From Trebouxia sp. TZW2008 (taxonomy: Eukaryota > Chlorophyta > Trebouxiophyceae > Trebouxiales > Trebouxiaceae): 64,000 nt of DNA. The position numbers and the translations under genes were made by a program. The stretch is from the NCBI GenBank assembly GCA_002118135.1, contig BDIU01000008.1, forward strand, positions 310,001-374,000, written 5' to 3'. Below are positions 11,140 through 22,800 of the stretch, piece after piece; the first letter of the stretch is position 1, and each line of letters opens with the position of its first letter. Below the pieces are notes generated by a model, which had not been told where the DNA came from, did not search any database, and was given only the letters and a program-made list of their open reading frames with translations.

Positions 11140-11965
11140 ACGTACGCACTTGATGCATGCCTGTTCTGAGTGTTGCCATTGTTAAAGGAAGAGCAGGAGG
11201 AAGAGCTTCTTCTGTGCACGTCGCTTCGAAGCAGTCTACATGCGAGTGGTGTGATGACTCATTGGTTTCTCCTGCTCTCACATGGACCCGCGCTGCGCAT
11301 GAGAAGATTGTGGCGGGGACTGTTGAGCAAGCTTGCAAGGCATTGCCTGTGCAAATAGTTTCACGAAAGTCACGTCTATTTGCTAGGGGTAGTAATTTCG
11401 CAGCAAGACCTGACGGTGCACTTTCGGAAGGGACGAGGCACCGTCGGTGCTTGAAGCGACATGCTGTTGTGAGCAGAAAGCTGCAGCGTCCGCGTTCGGG
11501 CCTTGCTCGCCTTCAAGCTGCACCTCGTTCCGTGTTCGCAAGGCAAATATTAGCCGAGCTTTCAAGTCTCGTCTGGAGAAGTGCCACCGTTGCAAGACCG
11601 AACAGATCTAGTGACGTCTGCAGCTCGCAAGGTTAACCCGGCTTAAGGTGCGCTTGGCTACCTCGTAACCAGCTGTCTTTCACAGTTGGTCACTTCAAGT
11701 CTCTTGTCGTTGTTACTGTCGCAATCTCCTGACCGTCCCCCAGGCCTCTGCTTGCCAGTTTCAAGTTCATGGTGTCGCGTCACCACCTTGTTCTGACACT
11801 TGAGTGCTGCTTGGCTCGACGTTCGTGCCGCAATCTTCCACATGGGTCATTGATGCTTACTCTTGTACACCTCAGGGGTCTCCGAGGCAGCGTTCGAATC
11901 AACACCAAGGAATACATTCAAAGCAGAGACCCCTGTAACAGCGAAAAGCATAGCTCAAGCTGAAC
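11140..11965. other. Divergent intergenic region, about 830 bp, no gene accepted
   Basis: It lies between the ATG of the minus-strand ORF1p-like gene and the ATG of the plus-strand Q-rich gene. A plus-strand ORF at 11157-11636 is open for 159 codons but has Arg/Ser/Ala composition without protein-like pattern; I treat it as chance or 5' UTR. Elevated CpG around 11200-11600 fits a promoter region. Confidence 0.4.
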
Positions 11966-14900
11966 ATGAGTGCACCAAATCATGCTTTCACAGATCTGCC
12001 AACAACTGCCAGCGTCAAGCACATCACACTAGATGATGGTCAACAGGCCTCATTTGTCATACAAGGAGGACGAATCACCAAAATCTTGGCAGCCAATGGA
12101 CAAGTAGCAGAACTGAGCTGGAAGGATGATGCTGCCATGCGCATCAAATACCACAAGTCGCCAGCTTTAGAACAGTAAGCAAGCTGCTGATCTCTACAAT
12201 ACGCCCTTCAGCATCCTCAGGACTATTTGTAGCTTGCTTTTCTGGCTCATAAATCTCTCTGGACTACATCATTGTTTGAAATGCATTTGCTTGGGAACTT
12301 TGCATGCACTGCGGCAGACTTACAGCCTGGTTGACAGTGCTTGGTTTCAGGCCCATTGTAGCTAGCCGTCATTTTGAGCTGAGAAGTATTGACCTTGCTT
12401 GCCTTCACGTATGTTGTAGCTTAGACATCAGTTTGAGCTGAACATCATATCCACCACTTGCAGGTCCAAATGGCAGGACTTGACTGCTGATGGCAACCAA
12501 GGTTCAATAGGTGAGACTCACTTTTTGTGAAACAGCCTTTGCCTCTCTGATTTCGGGAAGGAGCACAAACCAAATATGTCTCTGAGCTGCTTTGCATGTC
12601 ATCACATTGAATCCCCCATGTGTACATAAGTTGTGGTCTGTTTGTAATGTATCACCCTGTTCTCCACACCTGTTTTTGCAGGCCATTCTAATTGCATGCA
12701 ATCAAGTTGCGCAAGTCAGCATAGCATGCGTCAGCACTTGCTTCCTGAATCAGTCCTCAAAGACTATCGATGGTTCTCTGAGCTTGTGTAACAGATTGTC
12801 ATTGCATGACATGATGCGCAGGTTCAGACAGTGACAAGATCATGGAGACCCCAACTCAGGAGGCCCTAACCCCCCACTCCTCCCTATATACCCCCCCACC
12901 CACATCACAGCCCCCTTTTGCATCAGAGGGGTCACAATTTAACCCCTCTGGGCCACCTCCCATGCACATGCGCCCTAACAGCCCTGAAATGCCCACAATC
13001 CTTGAGACCAATTCTCAGGCCTCTCCTGAACATCTGAACCACTACACTGCTCATGATCATCATCATGGGTCTCAGTCCACCTGGAATCCCACAAATTCAT
13101 GGATGCCAGCATCATCAGGGCCTGAGGGGGATAGCCCAACCCCTCCTGTGGGGTCCCTGACAGGTAATCATCCATGGTCTTGTTTGGCCTCTCTGCCTGC
13201 GACGCTGTCAGCTTCACTATTTGCTTGCATATCACATCCTGTGGAAATTGTTTCCTTGCATGTCTATGTAGCATGCTCGGTCCTGCCTATTGGTAAACCT
13301 CTAAGCGTATGCAATGTCTCCTTCTAGGGCACACATGTTGCTGTCAATAACCGCAAGCCAAGCAATTGCATGCCGGCCTGAGGAAATGCTTGTCTTGCGA
13401 CCAGCGCTGTGGTTGTCAGCAGCCGTATACCTTGCAGGTCACTATCCTGCTGACAAGGTCATTGGCAACCCCAGCATGTTGCATTCAGCTCCAAGTCCAG
13501 CAGGCAGGACACGCAGCCAGTCCATGCCCTACCAAAAGGGCGCAGCTGTCAGTCGCGCTAGCATTGATGGGCAGCAGCGCAGGAGCTACGGACACAACAT
13601 CACAGAGGAGGGTCCTGGGGCAGGCTTTGGTCCTGAGACCCCTGACCCCCAGGAGCCTAAGCCCAGACAGGCCTCACCCCCAGACAGCGGCAGCTCTCAG
13701 GTATGCATGACAGCATCAGCCAGTATAGTGTCACAAATGTATCAGCCAGTACTGCTTCATGAAAGAAACAGCAGGCTTTCACTCAAGACAGCATCAGCTC
13801 ACAGGTGTGCAATAACAAAGCGCAATGGTTTTTGGATCAGCATCGCTTGTGCTAAGCTCTCAAGTGATGCAAATATCAAGCCAAAGCACCACATCTAGAA
13901 CAGTTTTGCCACTCTCCTGCATTTGTGCAGCGTGGCAGACTCATGCACTGTTGACATGCCTGGCAACTCATGCTCCTGGTAGTATGTCCAATGTCAAATT
14001 GTCATGTAATTGGGGCTGCTGAGGGCATATGTCTGTTACTTACATCCACAGCTGGCAGCCAGAGACCCCAAGGCCAGCAATCTAGCTTGCAACATATATA
14101 CTTGGAATGTCATCTCGTATGATATGCTTTACAGGTTTCATGCTCTGACCTCCATGACTTTGACTTTGCAGGCAAGGGCTGATACAGCCAGCAGCGCCCC
14201 AACACCAGCCCCAAAGAAGCTCACAGTCTGGAAGAAGCTCAAGAAAGCTCTCTTCCACCCTGGCAAGTCTTCATCATCCGGCAAGCGCGAGGCGACAGCT
14301 CAGCAGCTGCTGCAGGGGGGGTCAGGTGGGGTAACCCCACAGAGGTACTCTGACAAGCATGGCGATCAGGCCACTGATGGTGCAGTCAACTACAGCCGTA
14401 AGACGAGTTTCCAGGAAGCCAGGGAGGGACCAGTGCACAGGTCAGACCCATCTGTGCTGACGTCATAAATTTAGCTTTGCTGCTGTCTTGCATCTACTCT
14501 GCTGCAAATCAGAGTGTTGGGCATGATTTGCCTGAAGTGCATGTAGTTGAAATGCTGTATTAGGCACCAGCTAAATTGCCTGGCTTTCACTCAAGTTCTG
14601 AGATTGTGAAAAGCTTTCTTTGGTCATTTATCAGCCTATACACTTTAAATCAGCCTACGACAGTAGCTTAGCAACTTGCCTTTTGCGGGATATATTTACA
14701 GACAACAGCACATTTGCCTGCTGTGGCATATTTACATAGACATGCCAGCATCAATTTTGTGCGTTGTCATTTGGCCACTTGACTTTTGGTTACTTATTGC
14801 ATTGCTCCGGTGTTCTGCACATTGTGTTGCTGGCATCAGCCATTTTTGTTGATAGCTTTTACTTTGCAGCTGTGTCTGCTCAGGGTTGTTCAAACGGTGG

Positions 14901-17900
14901 GGTTGATGTTTGCACAGGCATTCTGTGGATTCAGCAGGCTATGGTCATCAGCAGTACTACAGGCAACTCTCCATGGACTTGCCGTACCGTCCTCGGTATA
15001 GGCAGTCTCTGGACTCTTCGTACTATCCTGGGGGGTATTACCATCCCAGGTACAGGTAATACCACCACTTACGGCAACATCTCAATCCCTTGTCCACCAC
15101 CTCTTACTCAGCGTGATCCAAGACCCAACCTCCCAAGCCCCTCCCAATCCTTCTGGGGTCTCTCAGTCTTTGCACTGCCTTTCCAGCTGTTGACAGGCCT
15201 TGTGCCGTGTCTTGTCTCAGGACCAACACACGGTGTTGCTGCATTCACAGGCCTTCAGGGGAGTTTAACAGGGACTCGACAGTGCCTTCACCCTACAGGC
15301 AATCCACAGACTCAGGTCACTACGGTCAGCGCTCAGTCTACTCCCAGCCCATGGACTCAGCCAGCATCGGTCAGCATTACCCGCACCAGCACCGTAACAG
15401 CTACAGGCAGCAAATGGTGCAGGCATCCCCCCAGGAGCCCTCCTACGACCCCCCTGGGTACAGGGAGGCTGGCCCCTCAATGAATGGTGTTCCCCCAGGG
15501 CAGCTGCTATCCTACCCCCCCTTGCAACAGCAGCAGCAGCAACAACAGCAGCTGCAACAGCAGCAGCAGCCGGCAGACAGGTGATACGTCATGCTAGTCT
15601 GTGTTGCTCATGACTTGCCATGATACAACTGTACATTCCAAATGCTTGAATCAGAGATTGCCATTTGTTGCACATGCTTTTGATGTTGCTGTCTAGCTCA
15701 AGCACGTCAACTCTTTTTTTCTGATATCAGGCGGCGGTCTGGCAGCACTGTTGACTTTGGGCCCAGAAGGGCTTTTGCTGCCAACCTTGCTTTAGTGGAG
15801 CCCCATGGGAGCGGGGTGCAGCGCCCTACCTACACTCAAAGGTATGCTGGCAGTTGCTTTTCTTGAGACATGTGGTGTGGCAGGCTGCTTTACAAGAGAA
15901 TAAATGCTCAGAAAGCTGCAATACAGCTTGTTCCCAAGCCGTGATGATGCAGCCGTGATGGATGTCCTATGTCTTGTGCTGTATGTTGGCCAAATTATGA
16001 ATGCTCAACAGGTCTTAAGCTCTCACTGTGCTTGAAAAATAAGACAGAAGCACAAGCTTTGTCTTGCTTTGATAACAGTATGCTGCTGACTTGCCTCCTC
16101 TTGGCTTTCAGAAGTCACCAGGCTTTTCCGCTCAAAGTGCAGATAAGCATACCATGTACGCCCTGCGCTAACATCTTTGCGCTGCCTTGCTATTGCCTCT
16201 TCAGTATGTGCTGCTCAGTGGACTTTTGTGACTCGTCTTGTTTTCTGCTGTACAGTTACGCAGCACCAGATCGTGCCGGTCGCCGAGGCAGCATCTCAAC
16301 AGACTTCTCCTTTGGCGCCCCTGAGACCCCCCACAGTCGGCCCCACACCCAGGGTCTGCCTCCCCCTGCCCCGTCCCAAGAACGTCTCAGGCAGCAGCAG
16401 CTCATGCGGCAGCAATTCATCCAACAGCAGCAGGATGAGCGCACCCGCAGTGACTCTCAGGCCTTGTCTGACCAGAGCTGGGACCCCAGGCGGCTTGTGG
16501 AGGGGAACCCCATGAGGCGTGAGGGCAGCTCTGGCAGCATGACGCCTGATAGGTCTCAGTCGCTCCACAGTGCACCCCACAGGTTTGAGCGCTTTGTATC
16601 TAAAGAAATGTCCCACTCTGGTATTAAGTAAACGGTTTTGTGGTTTTTTTGGATGTCCTGTGGGGCGTGAGGGTAGCTGTGGCAGCATGACGCCCCGTAG
16701 GTCTCAATGGCTGCACAGGGCACCCCACAGGTGGGACAAGGTTTTTGTACAATCAGAGGGTTGTTTCAGTTTGATGTTGAGGGACGATTTTTGGCGGACC
16801 ATTGTTGGGGATCACAGACTGTCCTGTTTCTTCCCTGAGGTCATGTTTAGCGCAAAGGCTGACTGCATAGCCCAAGGTATTTATCAGCAAGCAATGGCAG
16901 CCTGATTGGTATCAGGCAAATCAGCAACATTCTTGTGTCTCAGGCAAGTAAGACAGATGTCACACTGGCCTTGATTGCTCTGTATTTGCACCAAGAGAGT
17001 GATTCTGCATTGCAGGCCTGCATTAGTGGACGAGGGCAGGACCTCAGGGGCAGAGGGCGAGGCGCGCCGGAACCTCTTTTTTCTTCACATTCATTTTCTA
17101 AGCTTGTTTTTTGTATTGAAAGATCATCAATGCATTGCAGGCCTGCATCAGTGGACGAGGGCAGGAGCTCAGGGGCAGAGGGTGAGGCACGCCGCAACCG
17201 CCGCATTAGGACCGCAGACTACAGCAAGCCCACCGGCGAAGCCCCCTTCTCTGTTCCTGCCATGTCTGGCATGGGTGGCAGGTCAGCCCCTTCTCAATTT
17301 TTTGCCTTCAGGGGCTTTGTTCTCCTTCTGCTTGTGAAAGTCTTGTTTTTGGGCTACTCTGCTCAGCGTCTGTTCCTGTTGCTGTCCCTGCCACGTCTGG
17401 CTTGGCTGGCAGGTCAGCCTCTTCTCGAGCTTCTGCTTCAAGGTTTTCTGCAGACATTCTCTTGCTTGAATCATAGCAGCCTCTACTTTTCAGAAGATCT
17501 TGTGCTTTGGCCACTCTGCTGAGCTTGTCTCAGTTGTTAACGAGCCACTGGCAATGGGCTGTCTGCAAGGCTTGTTAGGTCATGCAATCGATCTGGCATA
17601 AAGCATTACGCCTTGCTTCCTGCTTGCAGCTCTGCATCTCAACATTGCTTGCCTGTCCTGCTTGCTTCTTCCGCATCCCATCTTTGACGATGCAGCAATC
17701 ACTGGTGCAGGGGATGCTTGCAAGCATACTATCCACAATGTATGTGGTGCCTGTTGCAGCGTACATAAATCAAACTGTGCTGTGCAGATGCGCCAATCCA
17801 GGGTACTGATGGCCTGTTGCGGCATGCAAATGTTACATCAATTGTGCTGTGCTATGCAGATGGGTGAAGAATTTGAATCAGGGTACTGATGGCGCTGAAG

Positions 17901-19113
17901 TGGATGACTTGCTGCAGCTGTCCTACCTGCAGCGCCTTGCCCGCCAGAAGGTGGCAGAAATGGAGGTCAGCTGCCTTCCCCTGCTGACTGTCTATCCCTC
18001 CTTGTTTGAGTGTGTCTGCTGCTTACCAAATTTCCCCCAGGTCTGACTGTAAGGCTTCTGCCTGCTGACAAAGAATTTCAGCTGCACTAGCTGTTGCATT
18101 GCTGCAAATTACCACTGTGTGCTGATGTCAGTTGGTACCTTAAGCATTCTGTCAAGCCTCAATGCCTGGTATTGGAGGCTGATGTACTGACTACTGTCAG
18201 CAGCAAGTACAAGCTGCTGTATCCTACTTGCTTGTGCTCTTAGTGTTTTTGGGCTTGCACATTACACAAAGTGTTTGTAAGCTGCCACTTTGCTCGAGTC
18301 AAATTTGTACTCACCAAGTCAAACCTGTGACATGCAGATCATTGAGACTATGGAAACCTTTGAGATTGTGTGGAACATCCCTCTGAACAACGGTCACTCA
18401 AAGATCAAGAAGAGTGACCGATACCTAAAGAACAGTGAGGTGTGTGAGCTGCCGCGACGTGATGGGCGGCAGGGCGTGCTACGCAGCCAACTCAATTTTA
18501 CACCAGAAGGACATGTGCACATCAGGTGAGCATGCAATTTCCTGCTGAAAGATGTGTGCAATCAGGCAATCATGCAACTTCACTTCAGAGGGACATGTCC
18601 ATATCAGGACAGCATTCATCAATGGCGCAAACCTGGCTTCACTCTGTTAGATGTGCAGCTGCTTGCTTTGGGGTGCTGCAGCAGCCCTCTGGCTGCTGCT
18701 GCTTCTTGTGTACATGCGACAGACACTTGATGTTACCTAGCAGCTTATTTACGGCTCTGCATTTGATACATATTCCGATGTCATGGAGGTTATGCTACTG
18801 CAAATCTCATGTCATTTTGTAGGATAGCGCAAACGAGCTTCAAACTGTTGACAGCAAATGGCGTCAGTGTCTAAGTTGCACATTGTGTTGCAAATTCCAG
18901 TATGTGTCATGAGACAAGCAGTGTTGACTCATTACAATGGCTGTCTGTAGGGCTCTGCAGGGTGACCCCTTTGGTGCTGTCTTTCATGATCGCATCAAGA
19001 TGTCCACAGGAGGGCACAGGCTCAAGATTGAGCAGAAGTTCCAATTGCTAGCTCCTGGTGTCATGCCCATCAAACATCACTCCATATGGCAACGCATTGA
19101 GGATACAAATTGA
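11966..19113 (+). CDS. Large Q/P/S-rich protein of unknown function, 13 exons
   Basis: Exons: 11966-12174, 12464-12510, 12822-13163, 13438-13700, 14172-14440, 14918-15055, 15251-15580, 15731-15841, 16256-16582, 17141-17281, 17860-17965, 18338-18525 and 18951-19113. Phase agrees at all twelve junctions and the product is about 877 aa. An N-terminal small beta-rich region (SVKHITLDDGQQASFVIQGG, then a Trp-containing strand) is followed by a long disordered middle with Pro, Ser, His and Tyr repeats, poly-Gln and RxS sites (GRRGSIS, RREGSSGSM). A basic patch LTVWKKLKKALFHPGKSS lies in exon 5. The C-terminal ~150 residues look folded: a helix QLSYLQRLARQKVAEME, then ETMETFEIVWNIPLNNGHS and IKMSTGGHRLKIEQKFQL. 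I recognise no family. The many Ser-Arg contexts suggest a phosphorylated scaffold or adaptor, which is inference. Eight of twelve introns are phase 2. Confidence 0.7.
15525..15572 (+). repeat. CAG/CAA poly-glutamine tract (coding)
   Basis: Near the end of exon 7 of the Q-rich gene a mixed CAG/CAA run encodes an almost pure Gln stretch broken by one Leu. It lies in a disordered region and is a likely site of length variation between strains. Confidence 0.85.
16640..16735 (+). repeat. Decayed copy of the 3' end of exon 9 of the Q-rich gene
   Basis: About 140 bp downstream of the real exon end, the sequence again encodes REGSCGSMTPRRSQWLHRAP, beside the exon's REGSSGSMTPDRSQSLHSAP, including the CCCCACAGGT donor context. 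It lies in the intron. Confidence 0.88.
17005..17080 (+). repeat. Decayed copy of the 5' end of exon 10 of the Q-rich gene
   Basis: It repeats the acceptor and first ~60 bp of exon 10 (17133-17202) at 128 bp spacing, with only a few differences (GCATTGCAGGCCTGCAT, GTGGACGAGGGCAGGA, CTCAGGGGCAGAGGG). The frame is open at first but then runs into unrelated sequence. Confidence 0.9.
17335..17430 (+). repeat. Decayed copy of the 3' end of exon 10 of the Q-rich gene
   Basis: The block TCTGTTCCTG..TGCC..TGTCTGGC.TGG.TGGCAGGTCAGCC..TTCTC found at the exon 10 end and donor (17250-17300) recurs about 120 bp downstream. Part of the following intron (GGCTACTCTGCTCAGC, then GGCCACTCTGCTGAGC near 17510) is also repeated. 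Confidence 0.75.
17770..17820 (+). repeat. Decayed copy of the exon 11 acceptor region of the Q-rich gene
   Basis: TGTGCTGTGCAGATG..CCAGGGTACTGATGGC precedes the real acceptor and exon start (TGCTATGCAGATGGGTG..CAGGGTACTGATGGC, 17850-17895) by about 80 bp. Confidence 0.75.
18565..18608 (+). repeat. Decayed copy of the exon 12 end of the Q-rich gene
   Basis: CTTCAGAGGGACATGTCCATATCAGG lies about 78 bp downstream of the exon end's CACCAGAAGGACATGTGCACATCAGG, including the AG at the exon boundary. Confidence 0.7.
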
Positions 19114-19867
19114 CTTGACGCTCTGTCTGACACACAGTCTGTCATCACATACCTATGACCTAATAATGTTGCGCTGCACATGCTGCGCATATCCCTTGTG
19201 TTGTTTCAACCTGGCATTCCTTGCTTCATTGTAGCTCTTTATACTGACAGTGTGTTGGACTGACAGTGTGTGCGGGGGTTTTATGCTGAAGGCAAGTGCA
19301 ACTTTGGCAAACCCTGTTGTCGGTCAGGTCTATGTATTGAGTACTTTTGCCCCCTGATCTTCTTAGGTGTTTGTCTCAGCTTCTTCGAAATGCCACTTTA
19401 GGTATGCTTTGGTCAAGTCCTCTAATTGTATATACCAGTCGTGCACTGTTGTCACTTTAGCAGAAGTCGCCATGTTTTTCTTTCTTTTGTCAGCAATGGC
19501 TTTTGTCATGACTATGCTATCACTAGTATGACCTCCCCTTGTACATACCCTTAAGCTTTCAAGTGCTCTTGCTCTGCCGGCCCAGGAAACAGAAGCAGCC
19601 ACGGCTTGTCTATATTGGAAGCAAGCCATTCTGCCCTGTGGCATCCCAGTACATATATGCTAAGCGACTAATAGCTGGCAGCTCATGCGCAACTCAGCAC
19701 TGTACGGCTGACGTTTGCAGTTCACAGCAATTGTCGCAAGATACCCTGAGATATCTGAGTAATCTCGGCTGCAGCAGAGCACAGCACAGGATGCCCAGCC
19801 ATTGCACAATGCCAGATCAAACACAAGTTTACACACAACACAGCAGCACCAACTTTGTCTAAACTGT
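19114..19867. other. Convergent 3' spacer, no gene seen
   Basis: About 750 bp between the stops of the Q-rich gene and the membrane-protein gene. It holds both 3' UTRs. No ORF with exon-like composition or splice pairing was found, and no repeat stands out. Confidence 0.45.
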
Positions 19868-22800
19868 CTAGTCAGGCTTAGTGTGGGACTCAGATGGCAT
19901 CATGCCTGTCATGATTGGTCTGTCTGTAGCATCAGCGCGTACATGTGTAACAGTACCAGCATGTGCATGGTCAGTCGCATTACGACTGAGCGGCCTGCAA
20001 CTGGCAAGCCAGAAGTACGCAGCCATCGGCACAGAACAAATTGCTCGCAACAACCTCCAAAACCAGCGCTTACAGCGTCTCCATGTGCGACAAAACCTCC
20101 TGCCTAAAGAGTCCCTGCACATCAGCAGAACTGGCATCAGACAACCATAATCAAAAGACTTCGGCAAGCTCAGATGCTGCAGTTCAACATTCAGCATGCG
20201 ACGCTGCTCAACACTGCAGCCTTGCAAACACACAGGCAGCAGTGGTTATAACCAGCATAGCTGAAACAACGTTTCTGGGCAGCATAGCGTACCTATGCTT
20301 GAGCGTTTCTGAGGCAAACTGGGTGGCCAGCTTGGCCAGGGTCTGCACTGCACGGATGGTCTTGAGGGAGGAGATGCGCATGAGCTCCCACGCCTCCCAG
20401 GGCACTCGGGTCCACCAACCAACCTGCAATGGTACAACTCCTTTTGTCAGCAGGACAGCGAGTGCCATTATAATGCCTACCTGCTGTCAGACATCTCAGA
20501 AGCAGTGCGTCCCATGTGCCCCAGGTGTATAGAATACCGCATTGACTATTTACACCTGCATGACTTCAGCATGAATTAATGTCCCCAGACATTTCTTTGC
20601 CAGAGCTTTCGTCTCAGGCTGTGTCTGTTCACAGAAGGTCATATCACAACACCTGACAGCATCAGCTTCCATGCCTCCCAGGGCACTTGCTCCACCATGC
20701 CACCTGCATTGGCATCATAACACCTGACAGCATGAGCACCCATGCGTTCCCAGGCCCTGACATAACAGTTCATCGGGTTTCGGACGCTAGGGTTGGGGAA
20801 CACCCCAAAAAAAACTACAATTTTGATTTTGTGAGGGGAAATGATTAGGTTGTAGGGTTTAGGATTCGAAGATTTCTTGGCGCTTTCTATGGTGGGAATC
20901 AAAACCCCATGAGTCATGAGGCAGGGGTTCCAAGGCACTCCTGCCCACCACCCCACCTGCATGGGGAGTATTGCTCTAAAATTAGTAACGATTGCTACAG
21001 TAACCTCTCTTTGTAACGACTGCTTTCGGTACCAAGAAATTTGTCCTTACCTTGCATTGTCCTTACTCAGAAGGATGACTGCACCCAGGATGCAGTGATT
21101 GATTACCAATTGCGATGTCCTTACATCAAGATTGTCCTTATGTTGAGTGTCTCTACAAAGGGATTTTACTATACATGTGTCAGCATGTGTGCTAGGTTTG
21201 TGTGGCTCAAGTCCTGTCTGCCATGCCAGCTTGTATTGAGCAGCATGATAAAGACATGTGATGTTCAGTTGGTGCTCAGATGAGACCAGATTGGTCCAAG
21301 TCTTCGTGGACCACTTGAGTGTTTGGACCCCTGACTTTCCCGAATCATGTTCCCCTGTCTATGGGTAAATACCAGAAGATATGTGTGCTTGTACTCACAG
21401 AGAAACCAACTTTGATGCCCAATCGCAAAGCCCTTTCCTTTTTCTTCCCCTGATATGAGGCTGATGCAGACCATATAGTGCAACAAGCCCATGACCTGCA
21501 TATCACAGACTGTGAGCACTGCATGCGCCACATTACAGTTGCGTGAGACTTTTGTCTTGAACAGGGCGAAGATGACAGGAACATGTTTGCAGGGAGGATC
21601 CAGCAGATTGTAAGATTGCACCAGGCATGCTGAACGCATTAGACTGTAAGACTTGGCAGGGGCAAGCACACCTTGGACGACGGCTGGTCCTCTGCACCAT
21701 GCCAGCCAAAGAGATGCAGGTCAGTGCTCAACAGCTGAACACACCTTACCCTGGATGGTCCCACTGTAACATACTGTGACAGTTGCGCCATCCAGGATGA
21801 AATGTGCAGGGATACTATTGACCACAGCCTGAACAACACTTTGACGCAAATGCTTGCAAGCTCACAGTGCAAGTGTACCCTGATGGTATCTGCAGATTGC
21901 ACCTGTCAGAATACACAAACAGGTCTTGCCGAGTCTGTCCTTCTTACAAAATGGCAAGGGCACGATTACCCAGCTGAACACACAAGCTATTTGCCATCAA
22001 CTCTGTATCAGCTTTGTCTTGTGCTTCTGAAGGCATACAGCTGGCATTCACAGATAAGATAAACTCCAAACTGACGATGTATTGCAACACTGTGGCTACT
22101 AGCTTGAATATAATTGATGTTGACAGCTCTAGGCACGACTAGCACAGGGACGGAATAGTCCTGCCAAAAAGCAGCGCTAAGCCCTGCTGTAGCAGGTTTA
22201 AGGTTCCGCCTTGGGGTCCTAATGTGAGGGCTACTTACTTGTTGAGTCATGTCAGCCATGGAGGCGCCTGAGCTGGTAGCTGCCAGAGAAGTTGTGCGCA
22301 CCAGACCTGAAGCTGATTTGGCCACCTTGCCAATTGGCTTTAGTCCTTGCCACAGCGTGCTGCTTGCAGAGCGCACAGACTCAGCAGCGTTCCATGTCAA
22401 CGCAAGCGGCCCGGTCACAACCATCACTAACACCTGCAGCTCACTCAACAACTTTTTCATGCAGTCAACAACAAAGGCTGCTACATCGCAGCTCAAAATG
22501 CTTTCACCATATGCATGAACACCTGGAATCGCAATGCAGCAGACTCAGCCGACCCGCCACAGAAAAAGCATGCAGTGCACTGAACAGTTGCTGCATTACA
22601 GCTCAACAAACAAAGTCATGACAGTATACAGGTCTGGAAACTGTGTTCTATTTCAGCTGACCTGCCATACAGGCAGCATGAGTTGTCCCAGTGCCTGCAT
22701 GACTGCTAGCATGAACTGCAGGGGAGGACCCATGACTGCTTTGCCAGCCAGACTCAAAGCTGTGGCCAGGCTGCGGCCCAATTGCAGCATCTGAGTACCC

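Noticed and set aside
11157..11636. 159-codon plus-strand ORF as a separate gene
   Set aside because: Arg/Ser/Ala composition without domain-like pattern, no splice continuity with the next exon, and it lies in a CpG-rich divergent promoter region where long chance ORFs are expected.
14764..15483. 239-codon plus-strand ORF reading like a Thr/Ser-rich secreted protein
   Set aside because: It is a frame shadow. The true coding frame through 14918-15055 and 15251-15580 is different and is fixed by phase agreement with both neighbouring exons.
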